A DNA stretch of 56,869 nt from an uncultured Desulfovibrio sp. (GTDB lineage Bacteria; Desulfobacterota; Desulfovibrionia; Desulfovibrionales; Desulfovibrionaceae), in the NCBI GenBank assembly GCA_900541395.1, contig UQJT01000013.1, forward strand, positions 1-56,869, read 5' to 3'. Position numbers and translations under genes: made by a program. Of this stretch, positions 18,902-27,288 are shown one piece after another (within the stretch, counting starts at the first letter, position 1; each line of letters begins with the position of its first letter). A model generated the notes under the pieces. It was not told the origin of the DNA and made no database searches. It saw only the letters and a list, made by a program, of their open reading frames with translations.

Positions 18902-19939
18902 CTAAATTGCGCGCACTTTGACCATGACGGCCTGACCGGGCCGCAACCCCGCGTCGGTCGGAATGTCCGTCAGAACTATGCGGGCCGTGCCTCCGTCGCC
19001 GTCGGGCAGCAGGGACGCTATCTCCCCATCCAGCACCGGGCCGTTCTCCACCTCGACCCGGCACGTCTGTCCCGGTCGCAGACGCAACATGTCCCGCCGA
19101 TTGAAAGCCGCCGTCACCCACAGGCCGTTCCGAGCCGTCGGGACCAGAACCAGCAGGGGCTCGCCCCGGTTTACCGTTTGCCCCGGCACCGCGGACAGCC
19201 GGGCAACCGTGGCCGTCTCCGGCGCAATCAGCGTCGCGCCGGCCAAATCCCGCTCGGCCTGGGCCACCCGCGCCTCCCATAACGCCACCTGCTCCGGGCC
19301 GGGTCGCGCGGAGCGCGCGCCCGCGCGAGCACGACGGGCCTGGGCGTCGGCTTCCGCCCGACGGCGGCTGGTCTCGGCCAGGCTATGGCGGGCCGCCTCC
19401 ACACGCCGCCGGGCGGAAGCCTCATCGGCCACGGCCTGCTCGCGGGCCGGGCCGGAGACGGCCGGATTACGCAAGGTCAACACCGCCCGGGCATGTTCCG
19501 CCGTCCAGTGCTCCAGCGTCTCACGGGCGGCCGCTTCCTCCGCGCGTTCCAGCTCGGCCTGGCGATCGGCGTTTTCCCGCCGTTCGCGCGCGGCCGGGTC
19601 GGCCTCCGCCGACGGCACCCCCCCCTGACGGGCAATGGCAAGAGCTTCCCGCGCTTCGGCCAGCGCCGAACGCAGGGGCGCGTCATCCATGAGCAACACC
19701 AATTCTCCATTTTTCACCGTCTGGCCTTCGACCACGGGTACGGCTCGGACCACGCCCGTAACCGGAGCGGGAACGGAGTACGTCCGTCCCTCCACCAGGG
19801 CCTGACGTGAAACAATGGTGGAAGCAGCGTGACGGCCATACAGCCAGACCGCCGCGCAGGCCAGAATCAGGCCCAGGACAAGCAAGCCCCGCCGGGATTT
19901 GGGAGTCGGTTCGGCAGGAAGGGGCAACGGATCAGGCAT
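18902..19939 (-). CDS. HlyD/EmrA-family periplasmic adaptor (membrane fusion) protein
   Basis: This 345-residue protein has a short Pro-rich cytoplasmic tail, one transmembrane helix at ~18-34 and a biotinyl-lipoyl half (APVTGVVRAVPVVEGQTVKNGE) at ~57-80. A long Ala/Arg/Glu-rich coiled-coil hairpin at ~88-210 is followed by the second lipoyl half (APETATVARLSAVPGQTVNRGE) and a beta-barrel end. Such adaptors link an inner-membrane pump to an outer-membrane channel. No pump or TolC-type gene is nearby, so its partner is unknown. It is divergent from the lipoprotein gene at 20124. Confidence 0.88.
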   Translation of the reverse strand: MPDPLPLPAEPTPKSRRGLLVLGLILACAAVWLYGRHAASTIVSRQALVEGRTYSVPAPVTGVVRAVPVVEGQTVKNGELVLLMDDAPLRSALAEAREALAIARQGGVPSAEADPAARERRENADRQAELERAEEAAARETLEHWTAEHARAVLTLRNPAVSGPAREQAVADEASARRRVEAARHSLAETSRRRAEADAQARRARAGARSARPGPEQVALWEARVAQAERDLAGATLIAPETATVARLSAVPGQTVNRGEPLLVLVPTARNGLWVTAAFNRRDMLRLRPGQTCRVEVENGPVLDGEIASLLPDGDGGTARIVLTDIPTDAGLRPGQAVMVKVRAI

Positions 19940-20123
19940 GAAGCGCTCCTATCAAAATATCATTGCCGCCGTGGCGGTGAAAAGACGACTCAAAGAAACC
20001 TGCAAAGTTCGCGCCAACGGGGAAAAAATTCCGCCCCCTCCCGGATTGACACTCGTCCGCGCAACGGGTAGCCACAGGACATGCGGGGAAACGCCCCTAC
20101 CCCGCGGAAGGGAGTAGGAAACG

Positions 20124-20840
20124 ATGCGCAGTATCGCCGTATTGTGCCTTGCCTGTTTGTTGGGGGGCTGCTTCACCCCCGCCGGAAATCTGACGGTACA
20201 GCCCCTGGATGAACCCGAATTTCGAACCATGGCGGCGGCGTTGCGCCCCCAGCTCACCGGTCACGGCCTGTTGACCGACGACGGCGCCTGGTACGCGCCC
20301 GTGCTGTCGCTGGCAGGCATGGGATTCGGCTCGACCAAACATGCCGGAACCGTCCTGCTCGACCGCCTGTCTCCGGCCTTTCGCTTTCCCGGCCTGGATA
20401 CGGCTCTGCTGCCCGAGTCGTTCCGGGGCATGCTGACGGACGGGGCCCAAGTGACCGTGACGGACCATTCCTTCACCATACTGCAGGGAGTGGACAAACT
20501 GTACGTTTCACTGCTGGCGCTGACCGACTGGAACCGCGACGGCCGCGACGATTGGCTGGTGCTGTGCCGCGTGGAGCCCCAGAACCAGACGGACACGCGC
20601 CGTGACTATTATCTCCTCGTCGACGATCCGACCGCGCCCATCCTGACGCCCAAGGTACTGGCCGTACGCGACTGCGTAAACGGCCGCTGCCGCGTGGTGG
20701 CGACGGCGGACGCCCCCGGCCTGGCGCCGGACTCCCCGGCCGTGGAGCTTATGCAGGGTCAGCAGAACGTCACCCAGCCCCCGACTTCCGCTCCGGCCGA
20801 AACAAAACGCGGCCCCGCCCAAACCAGGTTGACGCGATGA
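20124..20840 (+). CDS. Predicted lipoprotein of unknown function
   Basis: This 238-residue protein has a signal peptide with lipobox LLGGC (Cys16). The start is preceded by GGAAGGGAGTAGG. A DWNRDGRDDWLV stretch near residue 134 looks like a calcium-binding FG-GAP/EF-like loop, and two Cys near residues 190 and 195 could pair. The C-terminal tail is Pro/Thr/Ala-rich. I do not recognise the family. It overlaps the next gene by four bases (ATGA), so the two are probably co-translated. Confidence 0.75.
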   Translation: MRSIAVLCLACLLGGCFTPAGNLTVQPLDEPEFRTMAAALRPQLTGHGLLTDDGAWYAPVLSLAGMGFGSTKHAGTVLLDRLSPAFRFPGLDTALLPESFRGMLTDGAQVTVTDHSFTILQGVDKLYVSLLALTDWNRDGRDDWLVLCRVEPQNQTDTRRDYYLLVDDPTAPILTPKVLAVRDCVNGRCRVVATADAPGLAPDSPAVELMQGQQNVTQPPTSAPAETKRGPAQTRLTR

Positions 20841-21418
20841 GCCCCGCTACCCCGCCCTGGAAACATCCCATGCGTCGCGCCGCCCGGAGCCTTTCCCCGG
20901 CGGACGGCCTGGCCGTGCTGCGCCGAGGCGCCTGGGGCGTGCTGAGTCTGACTGCGCCGGGAGGCCATCCCTATGGGGTGCCTCTCAACTACGCTCTGTG
21001 GGAGCCGGACCCCGCGCCCGAGCTTCCCTCCACGGCCGACGCGCCGTTTCCTCCCGGCTTTTCTCTGGTGTTTCACAGCGCCATGTACGGCCTTAAACTG
21101 GATATTCTGTCCGCCGCGCCCGAAGCGTGTTTCACGGTGGCGCCCGAGGTCGAAGTAAACCCGGCGGGCCTGACCACCCGTTATGAAAGCGCGCTGGTCT
21201 TCGGTTCTGTGTCCGTCCTCAAAGGTGTACGGCGCGACGCGGCGCTGCTCCATCTGGGCCGGCGCTTCAGCGCCGCCTATCCCGAAGCGCTGGCCCGCAC
21301 ACTGGAACGATCCGGTCCCCAAACCACGGCGCTGCTTATGGACATCCGGGGACTGACAGGCAAATTCAACGGCGAGCGGTCCCGCCCGAGCGGCCCCCCC
21401 GACGCCGACAGGCTTTGA
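20837..21418 (+). CDS. Pyridoxamine 5'-phosphate oxidase-like flavoprotein (NimA-type)
   Basis: This 193-residue protein has the split-barrel flavin-binding pattern. MRRAARSLSPADGLAVLRRGAWGVLS at the N-terminus resembles NimA/5-nitroimidazole-reductase relatives, followed by HPYGVPLNYAL and LVFHSAMYGLKLDILSAAPEACFTV with a conserved His in the binding strand. It could be an FMN-dependent reductase or a heme/flavin-binding protein; the substrate is unknown. It overlaps the lipoprotein gene by four bases. About 25 codons of low-complexity tail end the protein. Confidence 0.8.
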   Translation: MSPATPPWKHPMRRAARSLSPADGLAVLRRGAWGVLSLTAPGGHPYGVPLNYALWEPDPAPELPSTADAPFPPGFSLVFHSAMYGLKLDILSAAPEACFTVAPEVEVNPAGLTTRYESALVFGSVSVLKGVRRDAALLHLGRRFSAAYPEALARTLERSGPQTTALLMDIRGLTGKFNGERSRPSGPPDADRL

Positions 21419-21563
21419 GCCGCAGTGAACCAAAACGACCGAAGCCGCCCCGAAAGCCGGGCAGGTCAAGCGGTACGGCGTACAATTTTTGGCGAGCGCG
21501 AAAAATGCAGCCTTCATTTTCACGCCGACTCTCTCAATCTGTGACTCTTGCCGAAATCCTCCA

Positions 21564-21579
21564 TTGAGCCTATACTCAA
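21564..21579. promoter_or_regulatory. Candidate MarR-type operator
   Basis: The short palindrome TTGAG-CCTATA-CTCAA lies about 60 bases upstream of the marR start, in the AT-rich gap where a promoter is expected. MarR proteins usually bind such inverted repeats and repress their own operon. The assignment is by position only. Confidence 0.35.
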
Positions 21580-21636
21580 CCACATGGCAAAGGCGGTTTA
21601 ATATTTTATCTATAAAGTTCGATGTCTAACTAGCGT

Positions 21637-22158
21637 ATGGATAATTTTCGCAAGAATCCGGAGATGGCTCCCAACGTCATCTCGCGCATCCACCAACTTT
21701 CCGAGGAATTTCTCAAAGAAGAATTGGAAAAGGCCGGAATCCAAGGGCTGGTGGCGTCGCACGGACATATTCTCGGCTGCCTGTACATGGAGGACAACCT
21801 GCCCATGTGGCGCATCGCCGCGCTGATCAAGCGGCGTAAAAGCACGTTGACCGTGCTGGCGGACAAGTTGGAGCAGGAAGGGTATATCCGACGATTGCCG
21901 TCTCCCGACGACAGCCGGGTGCGATATCTGGCGCTGACGCCTAAGGGCGAAGCCGCCCGTCCCCTCTTTCTGGACATCGCAAGACGACTTCAGGAACGTT
22001 TCTGGCATGACTTCAGCGCGGAGGAACAGCGCCGGACCATGGAGTTCCTGACCCGCATGGAAAACAATTTTCAGCCGGACGTGAAAGGCGGCCCGGACAA
22101 TGATATGATGGACGCGCAACCGGAGGTCGCTCCCTCCGCCACCCTCTCTCGTTCATGA
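21637..22158 (+). CDS. MarR-family transcriptional regulator
   Basis: This 173-residue protein has a winged helix-turn-helix in the middle: LPMWRIAALIKRRKSTLTVLADKLEQEGYIRRL is the recognition helix region, and SPDDSRVRYLALTPKGE is the MarR wing. The C-terminal ~25 residues are an unstructured tail. No clear ribosome site precedes the ATG. It overlaps the next gene, an ABC permease, by four bases, so it very likely controls the amino-acid transporter operon; the ligand is unknown. Confidence 0.9.
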   Translation: MDNFRKNPEMAPNVISRIHQLSEEFLKEELEKAGIQGLVASHGHILGCLYMEDNLPMWRIAALIKRRKSTLTVLADKLEQEGYIRRLPSPDDSRVRYLALTPKGEAARPLFLDIARRLQERFWHDFSAEEQRRTMEFLTRMENNFQPDVKGGPDNDMMDAQPEVAPSATLSRS

Positions 22159-22979
22159 CCGACCTGCCCCCGCCATCCGGCCCCTCCCTGTTCGAACGTC
22201 TCATTCACGCCCGGCGCCCGCTCGTTCTCCTTATCCTGATGGGCGCGTTGTGCTGGTGGGTGGGGTCCAGCGCGGCCGACAACTATCGCTGGCAATGGTA
22301 CCGTGTATGGCGCTACATCGGCACGGTCGAGGATGGCGTGTTCACGCCGGGGCCGTTGCTGGAAGGCCTGGCCGTCACTCTGGAACTGGCGGCGTCGAGT
22401 CTTGTCCTGGCCGTGGTCGCGGGCGGAAGCGTCGCCTTCCTGCGCTTGTCGGCCTCGCCCGTGGCGCGGCTCATGGCGGGCGCTTTTCTCGGCGCGGTGC
22501 GCAACACGCCGCTGCTCATGCAATTGTTTGTAGTCTACTTCGTGGTGGCCCCGGTGTTCGGACTGGGGCCTTTCGCTTCCGCCACGCTGGCCCTGGGCCT
22601 GTTTGAGGGCAGTTATATGGCGGAAATATTCCGGGCCGGCGTGGCCGGGCTGCCGCGCACGCAATGGGAGGCCGCTTTCAGTCTGGGCATGAGTACGGCC
22701 ACGGCCTGCCGTTACGTCATACTGCCCCAGGCCCTGCGCCACGTGCTGCCGCCCCTGGCGGGCCAAGCCGTTTCACTGATCAAAGATACCTCGCTGGTCA
22801 GCGCCATAGCCGTGGCCGACATCACCATGCGCGGCCGCGTGATTATCACGGATACTTTTCTGAGCTTTGAAATATGGCTGTTGGTGGCGGCGGCGTATTT
22901 ATTTCTCACCCTGCTTGTCAGCATTCCGGCCCGGCTGCTGGAACGCCATTCCCTTTTAACCGTTCGAGGCGCATCATGA
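22155..22979 (+). CDS. Polar amino-acid ABC transporter permease (HisM/GlnP type)
   Basis: This 274-residue inner-membrane protein has about five membrane helices. The permease-ATPase contact (EAA) loop is seen at AGVAGLPRTQWEAAFSLGMS, followed by YVILPQALRHVLPPLAGQAVSLIKDTSL, which is diagnostic of the His/Glu/Gln permease family. It overlaps the MarR gene upstream and the binding-protein gene downstream by four bases each. It pairs with the second permease at 23785 as a heteromeric channel. Confidence 0.94.
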   Translation: MTDLPPPSGPSLFERLIHARRPLVLLILMGALCWWVGSSAADNYRWQWYRVWRYIGTVEDGVFTPGPLLEGLAVTLELAASSLVLAVVAGGSVAFLRLSASPVARLMAGAFLGAVRNTPLLMQLFVVYFVVAPVFGLGPFASATLALGLFEGSYMAEIFRAGVAGLPRTQWEAAFSLGMSTATACRYVILPQALRHVLPPLAGQAVSLIKDTSLVSAIAVADITMRGRVIITDTFLSFEIWLLVAAAYLFLTLLVSIPARLLERHSLLTVRGAS

Positions 22980-23788
22980 AACGTATTCTCGCTCTCTTGC
23001 TCATGGCGGCCGCGCTGTGCGTGTCTCCCTTCGGAGCCGCCGTCCAGGCCAAGGATTCCTCCTCCACCATTGAAGACGTGGTCAAACGCGGCACGTTGCG
23101 CGTGGGCTTTTCCTCTTTTGTGCCCTGGGCCATGCAGGACAAGGAAGGCAAATATATCGGCTTTGAAATCGACGTGGCCACCCGCCTGGCCCGGGATCTG
23201 GGCGTCAAGCTCCAACTGGTCCCCACCAACTGGGACGGTATTATCCCGGCCCTGCTGTCCGGCAAGTTCGACGTGATCATCGGCAGCATGGCCATCACGC
23301 CTGAACGCGCGCTGTCGGTCAACTTCACCGTGCCCTACGACACAGCCTATATCGACGCCACCCTGAACAAGGCCAAGGCGGGCGACATCAAGAGTCTGGA
23401 AGAACTTAATAATCCGGAGAGCGTCATCGCCGTGCGCACCGGCACCACAGCGGCCCAGGCCGCGCAAACTCTCCTGCCCAAGGCCACCATCCGGATGTTC
23501 AACGATGAAGCCCCGGCCGTGGAGGAAGTGCTGTCCGGTCGCGCCCACGCCTTCTTCTCCAGCGCACCTCTGCCCGCTATGGAAACTCTGAAGCACCCCG
23601 ACCGACTGGTACAGAACTTCGAACTTAAAGCCTTCAGCAAACCGGTGGCTTTTGCCGTGCGCAAGGGCGACCTGGACACGCTCAACGTGTTTGACGGCTG
23701 GGTCCGCGTGGTTGAGGAGGAAGGCTGGCTGCAGAACCGACGTGACTACTGGTTCAAATCCAACGAGTGGGAAAGCCTTATCCAATGA
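22976..23788 (+). CDS. Amino-acid ABC transporter substrate-binding protein
   Basis: This 270-residue family-3 periplasmic binding protein has a signal peptide at ~1-25 ending AAVQAKD. Domain features: TLRVGFSSFVPWAMQDKEG, YIGFEIDVATRLARDLGV, NWDGIIPALLSGKFDVIIGSMAITPERA (binding-site Arg), and AVRTGTTAAQAA in the second lobe. This is the usual pattern for polar or acidic amino acids; the exact ligand is not predictable. The start is fixed by the ATGA overlap with the upstream permease. Confidence 0.93.
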   Translation: MKRILALLLMAAALCVSPFGAAVQAKDSSSTIEDVVKRGTLRVGFSSFVPWAMQDKEGKYIGFEIDVATRLARDLGVKLQLVPTNWDGIIPALLSGKFDVIIGSMAITPERALSVNFTVPYDTAYIDATLNKAKAGDIKSLEELNNPESVIAVRTGTTAAQAAQTLLPKATIRMFNDEAPAVEEVLSGRAHAFFSSAPLPAMETLKHPDRLVQNFELKAFSKPVAFAVRKGDLDTLNVFDGWVRVVEEEGWLQNRRDYWFKSNEWESLIQ

Positions 23789-24696
23789 ATTACATACCGG
23801 GAACCTCTCCGGCCCGAAGCTGGCGCCGCCTGAACCGCCGGGATGTGCTCCTGGCGGTTTGCGGCCTGGCCTTCGCCCTATGGTTCCTGAGTCGGGCCCT
23901 GGCCGTCACCCAGCATCACTGGGACTGGACGGCCCTGGCGCCCTATGTGCTTACCCGCGATGCGGCGGGCCAGTGGCAGGCCGGGGCGCTGCTGCGCGGC
24001 CTGTTCACCACTCTGCGGGTGGGCGCATGGTCCATGCTGCTGGCCTTGTTCAGCGGCGGGCTGGTGGGAGTGCTGTCCGCGCATCAGAGGGGGTTCGCCT
24101 CCCTGCCCGCCGTGGTCTATGTCAACCTGCTGCGCAATACCCCTCCCCTGGTGTTGCTGTTTCTGGTCTTTTTCTTCGCCGGTTCCTTTTTCACCGAACC
24201 GCTCCTACGCGTCTCGGACCTGGTGCAATCATTGTCTCCGGCGGCTCAGGAGCTGTTTTCGGCCTTGCTGGCCCCGCCCGATCAACTGGATCGCATGGTG
24301 GCCGCCGTGCTTACCCTGGGCCTGTATGAAGGGGCTTATGTGGCGGAAATCGTGCGGGCGGGCCTGGAAAGCGTCCCCAAAAGCCAGTGGGAAGCGTCGG
24401 CCGGGCAGGGCATGACGCCCCGGCAACAATACCGGTACGTCATATTTCCCCAAGCCGCGCGCCTTATGACCCCACCCCTGGTCAACCAGGCCATATCCAC
24501 CTTCAAAGAAACCACGCTGGCCTCCATTATCTCCCTGCCGGAACTCACTTTCCAGAGTCTGGAAATCATGGCCGTCACCCGCATGACCTTCGAGCTGTGG
24601 CTGACCACAGCCACGCTATACCTGCTCATCTCCTACACCTGGTCCGGCCTCGGCCGCCGGCTTGAGCAAAGCCGTCGCTGGCGGCCTTTGGAATAG
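23785..24696 (+). CDS. Polar amino-acid ABC transporter permease, second subunit
   Basis: This 303-residue inner-membrane protein starts at the ATG overlapping the binding-protein stop. It has a longer periplasmic loop after the first helix than its partner. The EAA loop reads AGLESVPKSQWEASAGQGM, followed by YVIFPQAARLMTPPLVNQAISTFKETTLASI. Together with 22155 it forms the channel. No ATP-binding-cassette gene follows, so an ATPase encoded elsewhere must energise the system. Confidence 0.93.
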   Translation: MNYIPGTSPARSWRRLNRRDVLLAVCGLAFALWFLSRALAVTQHHWDWTALAPYVLTRDAAGQWQAGALLRGLFTTLRVGAWSMLLALFSGGLVGVLSAHQRGFASLPAVVYVNLLRNTPPLVLLFLVFFFAGSFFTEPLLRVSDLVQSLSPAAQELFSALLAPPDQLDRMVAAVLTLGLYEGAYVAEIVRAGLESVPKSQWEASAGQGMTPRQQYRYVIFPQAARLMTPPLVNQAISTFKETTLASIISLPELTFQSLEIMAVTRMTFELWLTTATLYLLISYTWSGLGRRLEQSRRWRPLE

Positions 24697-24865
24697 CGCC
24701 TGCTTCGCCGAAATCGCTCGACTCCTTTCTCCGGTACAAGTTGCCGTTTTTTCCTCTCGCACGATTTTTGCATTTTTTCGCCGTGATTCGACGACGGCAA
24801 TTTCTGCCGCCGTCGGCGCGGCCGCTTGGCCGGTGGCGAGCCATGCGGCGACGGGAGGAAAATAT

Positions 24866-25336
24866 ATGGCTATTTCAGGTATCGACTCGTTATTCAGTTC
24901 CCAGGAATTGACGGAAATCGAACGCCTGCGGAGGGAGCGCGAATCCAAAGGCATGCTCGGCCAGTCGGGCGGCGGCGACACGGTGAGCATTTCCGACGAG
25001 GGTAAACGCCTGGCCGCCGAAATGCAGGCCCGCAAATCCGGGGAACAGGAGCCCCGTGGACAGGAAGAGCAGAATGCTCAGGACCGGTTTGCCGCGAGTT
25101 CCATCGGGGTATCCGGGGAGGAAGGCGAGGAAAAACAGGCGGGAGCCGCGGCGGGCGGCGGGGCTTCCTCATCTTCCTCTGCAGAGTCCGTCAAGAAACA
25201 GATCCAGCAACTTAAGTCCAAGCTTGAAAGCCTGGCCTCCAGTTCGCTGCCGGACAACATCAAGCAGAGTACTATGGCCACCTATCAGGCGCAAATTCAG
25301 GAACTGGAGTCACAACTGAACGCCTCGGCCGCATAG
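24866..25336 (+). CDS. Small coiled-coil protein (FlxA-like), unknown function
   Basis: The start is the ATG of MAISGIDSLFSS, with GGGAGG upstream, giving 156 residues. The protein is hydrophilic, with a Ser/Gly/Glu-rich centre and a C-terminal coiled coil at ~110-155 (QIQQLKSKLESLASS, YQAQIQELESQLN), as in FlxA-like proteins. The DTVSISDEGKRLAAEMQ stretch resembles segments seen in flagellar-associated anti-sigma proteins. It stands alone and is closed by the hairpin at 25429. Function is unknown. Confidence 0.75.
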   Translation: MAISGIDSLFSSQELTEIERLRRERESKGMLGQSGGGDTVSISDEGKRLAAEMQARKSGEQEPRGQEEQNAQDRFAASSIGVSGEEGEEKQAGAAAGGGASSSSSAESVKKQIQQLKSKLESLASSSLPDNIKQSTMATYQAQIQELESQLNASAA

Positions 25337-25428
25337 GAATAAAAAACGCGAAGAGGGGGTTGCCGTTCGATTTCCCCAAAGCCGCCCACCGGACGGGCAA
25401 CCGGCTTGCCCGCTTTGCCCTTTCACCA

Positions 25429-25493
25429 GGCCGACCTGATAAAAAGCGCGGGGCCCCTCGCTGAGGGACGCCGCGCTTTTTATCAGGTCGGCC
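25429..25493. terminator. Bidirectional terminator with 23-bp perfect arms
   Basis: Arms 25429-25451 and 25471-25493 are perfect complements around a 19-base loop that itself contains CCCTCGCTGAGGG. An AAAAA run in the left arm and TTTTT in the right arm make it work in both directions. It sits between the convergent FlxA-like and arylsulfotransferase genes. Confidence 0.9.
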
Positions 25494-25502
25494 GACTACC
25501 GG

Positions 25503-26882
25503 CTATTTGGGAGCAGGCAGGGGAATGGCATCCTTGGACAGGGTTTCCACCCAGTTGGGCAATTGGAAGCGAGGCTTCATGTCTTTGCCCTGGAAGCCCG
25601 GCCAGTCCTTGCCGTAACGCAGGGCCTTGTGAATGCTGTCACCGGCCGCGCCATGTTCGTTGCTCACCGCATACACCTTCTCCCGACGGATGGGGTTGGC
25701 ATATTCCCATACGATGTCCTTGTCCTTGGTGACTTCAACCACATGGCCGTCATTGCTGGTGGTCAGCAGCCAGTTGCCGTTGGGCAGCTTCTGAGCGCCG
25801 TCCTGGTAATGGGAATAGAAATTGCTGCCGTTGGCGCCCACCGCGCCCGGTCCCCAGAACCACACAACTTTGTCGGTCTTGGGATCGAGCTCCACCGCGC
25901 GGGTATAGTTGCCGGAGGGACGACGCGCGCCGTTGTCGATGATGGACAGATTGCCGTTGGGCAGCCAGTCGGGGGCGTGGGGTCCGAACAGCTGCTGGTC
26001 GCCGTCGTCGGCGTAACCGGCCGGAGCCTTGCCTTCGCCGTAGTTGGCCGGATTGCCCCAGCGGTAGACGATATTGCCCGTTTTTTTATCGATGATGTAC
26101 ACTTCGCCCAGGTTGCGCGAAGTGACGGCTATCTGATCCGTTTCGGGGTTGTAGGCCACGCCGTTGAAGTGAGTCCAGTCGGGACCGGCGTACACACGTT
26201 CCACGGAGGGGGGGCAGAACACGTTGATATCAAACTTGTCTTTACCCTTGCCGAGATGGTCCCATACGTGCCATTCCCACACCGTCTTGCCGTCGTGGTC
26301 CACTTCGCGGATGAAGTCGGGCCAGATGCCGTCGATATGCAGCTTGTTGGACGTCAGGCCGTCCTTGAACAGGCAGCGACCGCCGTAGTTGGGGTCCAGG
26401 CCCTTGGCGATGGCCTCGTCGTAGCTTTTATATTCCCAACCGAGCAACAGATAGTTGCCGTTGGGCATGACTTCATAGGTGTGATGGGACACTTCCTTGC
26501 CGGGAGTGTACATTCTGTATTCCCACACCTTGTTTCCGTCCCAGTCAAATTCCTCGATAATGCCCGAAACGCCGCCGAACAACACCAGGCCGGTTTCATC
26601 AAGTTCGATCAGGCGTCCCTGCCGGGAAAGGTTGCCGTTGGGCAGAAGTTCGGCATAGAACCCCTTGTGCTCGCTCGTCCACTGGTTGATCACGTTGCCG
26701 TCGTTATCGATCAGCCAAGTGGTGCGGGATTGTTGAGGATCGATCAGCACATAGCCGTCGGTCACGCCCGCCTTTTTGGACAAAACGCCCAGGGGGCCCC
26801 GAAAGTTTTCGGTGGCTGCAGCCGATCCCGCCAAGGCGACGGTCAGCCCCAAGGCACCCATAAGGGTCAATACTCGGTTCAT
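25503..26882 (-). CDS. Periplasmic arylsulfotransferase (ASST family)
   Basis: This 459-residue protein has a signal peptide (~1-23, cleavage near AAA-TEN). The body is a six-bladed propeller with recurrent PNGN turns at 81-84, 140-143, 308-311 and 367-370. Conserved-looking His residues (134, 238 in DWTHFNG, 302 in GPHAPDWLPNG, 358) fit ASST, which moves sulfate from an aryl sulfate to a phenol through a sulfohistidine. Cys170 and Cys223 could form a disulfide. ASST enzymes normally need DsbA/DsbB-type partners, which are not adjacent. It is monocistronic. The physiological donor and acceptor are unknown. Confidence 0.92.
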   Translation of the reverse strand: MNRVLTLMGALGLTVALAGSAAATENFRGPLGVLSKKAGVTDGYVLIDPQQSRTTWLIDNDGNVINQWTSEHKGFYAELLPNGNLSRQGRLIELDETGLVLFGGVSGIIEEFDWDGNKVWEYRMYTPGKEVSHHTYEVMPNGNYLLLGWEYKSYDEAIAKGLDPNYGGRCLFKDGLTSNKLHIDGIWPDFIREVDHDGKTVWEWHVWDHLGKGKDKFDINVFCPPSVERVYAGPDWTHFNGVAYNPETDQIAVTSRNLGEVYIIDKKTGNIVYRWGNPANYGEGKAPAGYADDGDQQLFGPHAPDWLPNGNLSIIDNGARRPSGNYTRAVELDPKTDKVVWFWGPGAVGANGSNFYSHYQDGAQKLPNGNWLLTTSNDGHVVEVTKDKDIVWEYANPIRREKVYAVSNEHGAAGDSIHKALRYGKDWPGFQGKDMKPRFQLPNWVETLSKDAIPLPAPK

Positions 26883-27288
26883 ACATCCTCCAGATTGTCC
26901 ACAGGTTACGGGTCGTCCGCCGACGCGGCTTCCTTCCCGGTCTCAACATTTGTTGCTCAACCATGCGCAACAACTTTTGTACTATATCTCACATGAAAAA
27001 TTTGAGCAACTTGCCATAAATATTTTTATCTTTGCTATAAAAAACAATTAATTCAAATAGGCTCCTTCATATTTTTCCATCGCGCCCTATCCTTTTTTTA
27101 CGCGCCGCTCCGTCCTCCGCCCTCTTTATATCATTTTTTTATGAGCTGAAAACACTTGCGGATGGAACGGATACGCCCATGTCCACACCGGGGCAGGCGC
27201 ATTTTATGCGTCTGCCCTGATTCGACACGGGTTCTATTTGCGGTCTCGGGAATGATTCGGCTATGCTCCAGCCCACAAGGAGGCGCAC
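26883..27288. promoter_or_regulatory. AT-rich regulatory gap upstream of arylsulfotransferase, candidate operator
   Basis: This 406-base gap is AT-rich. GTTGCTCAA at 26952-26960 and its reverse complement TTGAGCAAC at 27002-27010 form a widely spaced 9-bp inverted repeat about 70-130 bases upstream of the sulfotransferase start; TTGTTGC...GCAACAA overlaps the first half. It looks like a regulator site. The right half, toward the zinc-transporter gene, shows nothing that I recognise beyond a GGAGG ribosome site. Confidence 0.4.

Noticed and set aside
26883..27288. Riboswitch or RNA gene upstream of the ZIP transporter
   Set aside because: No conserved hairpin set or known aptamer core seen.
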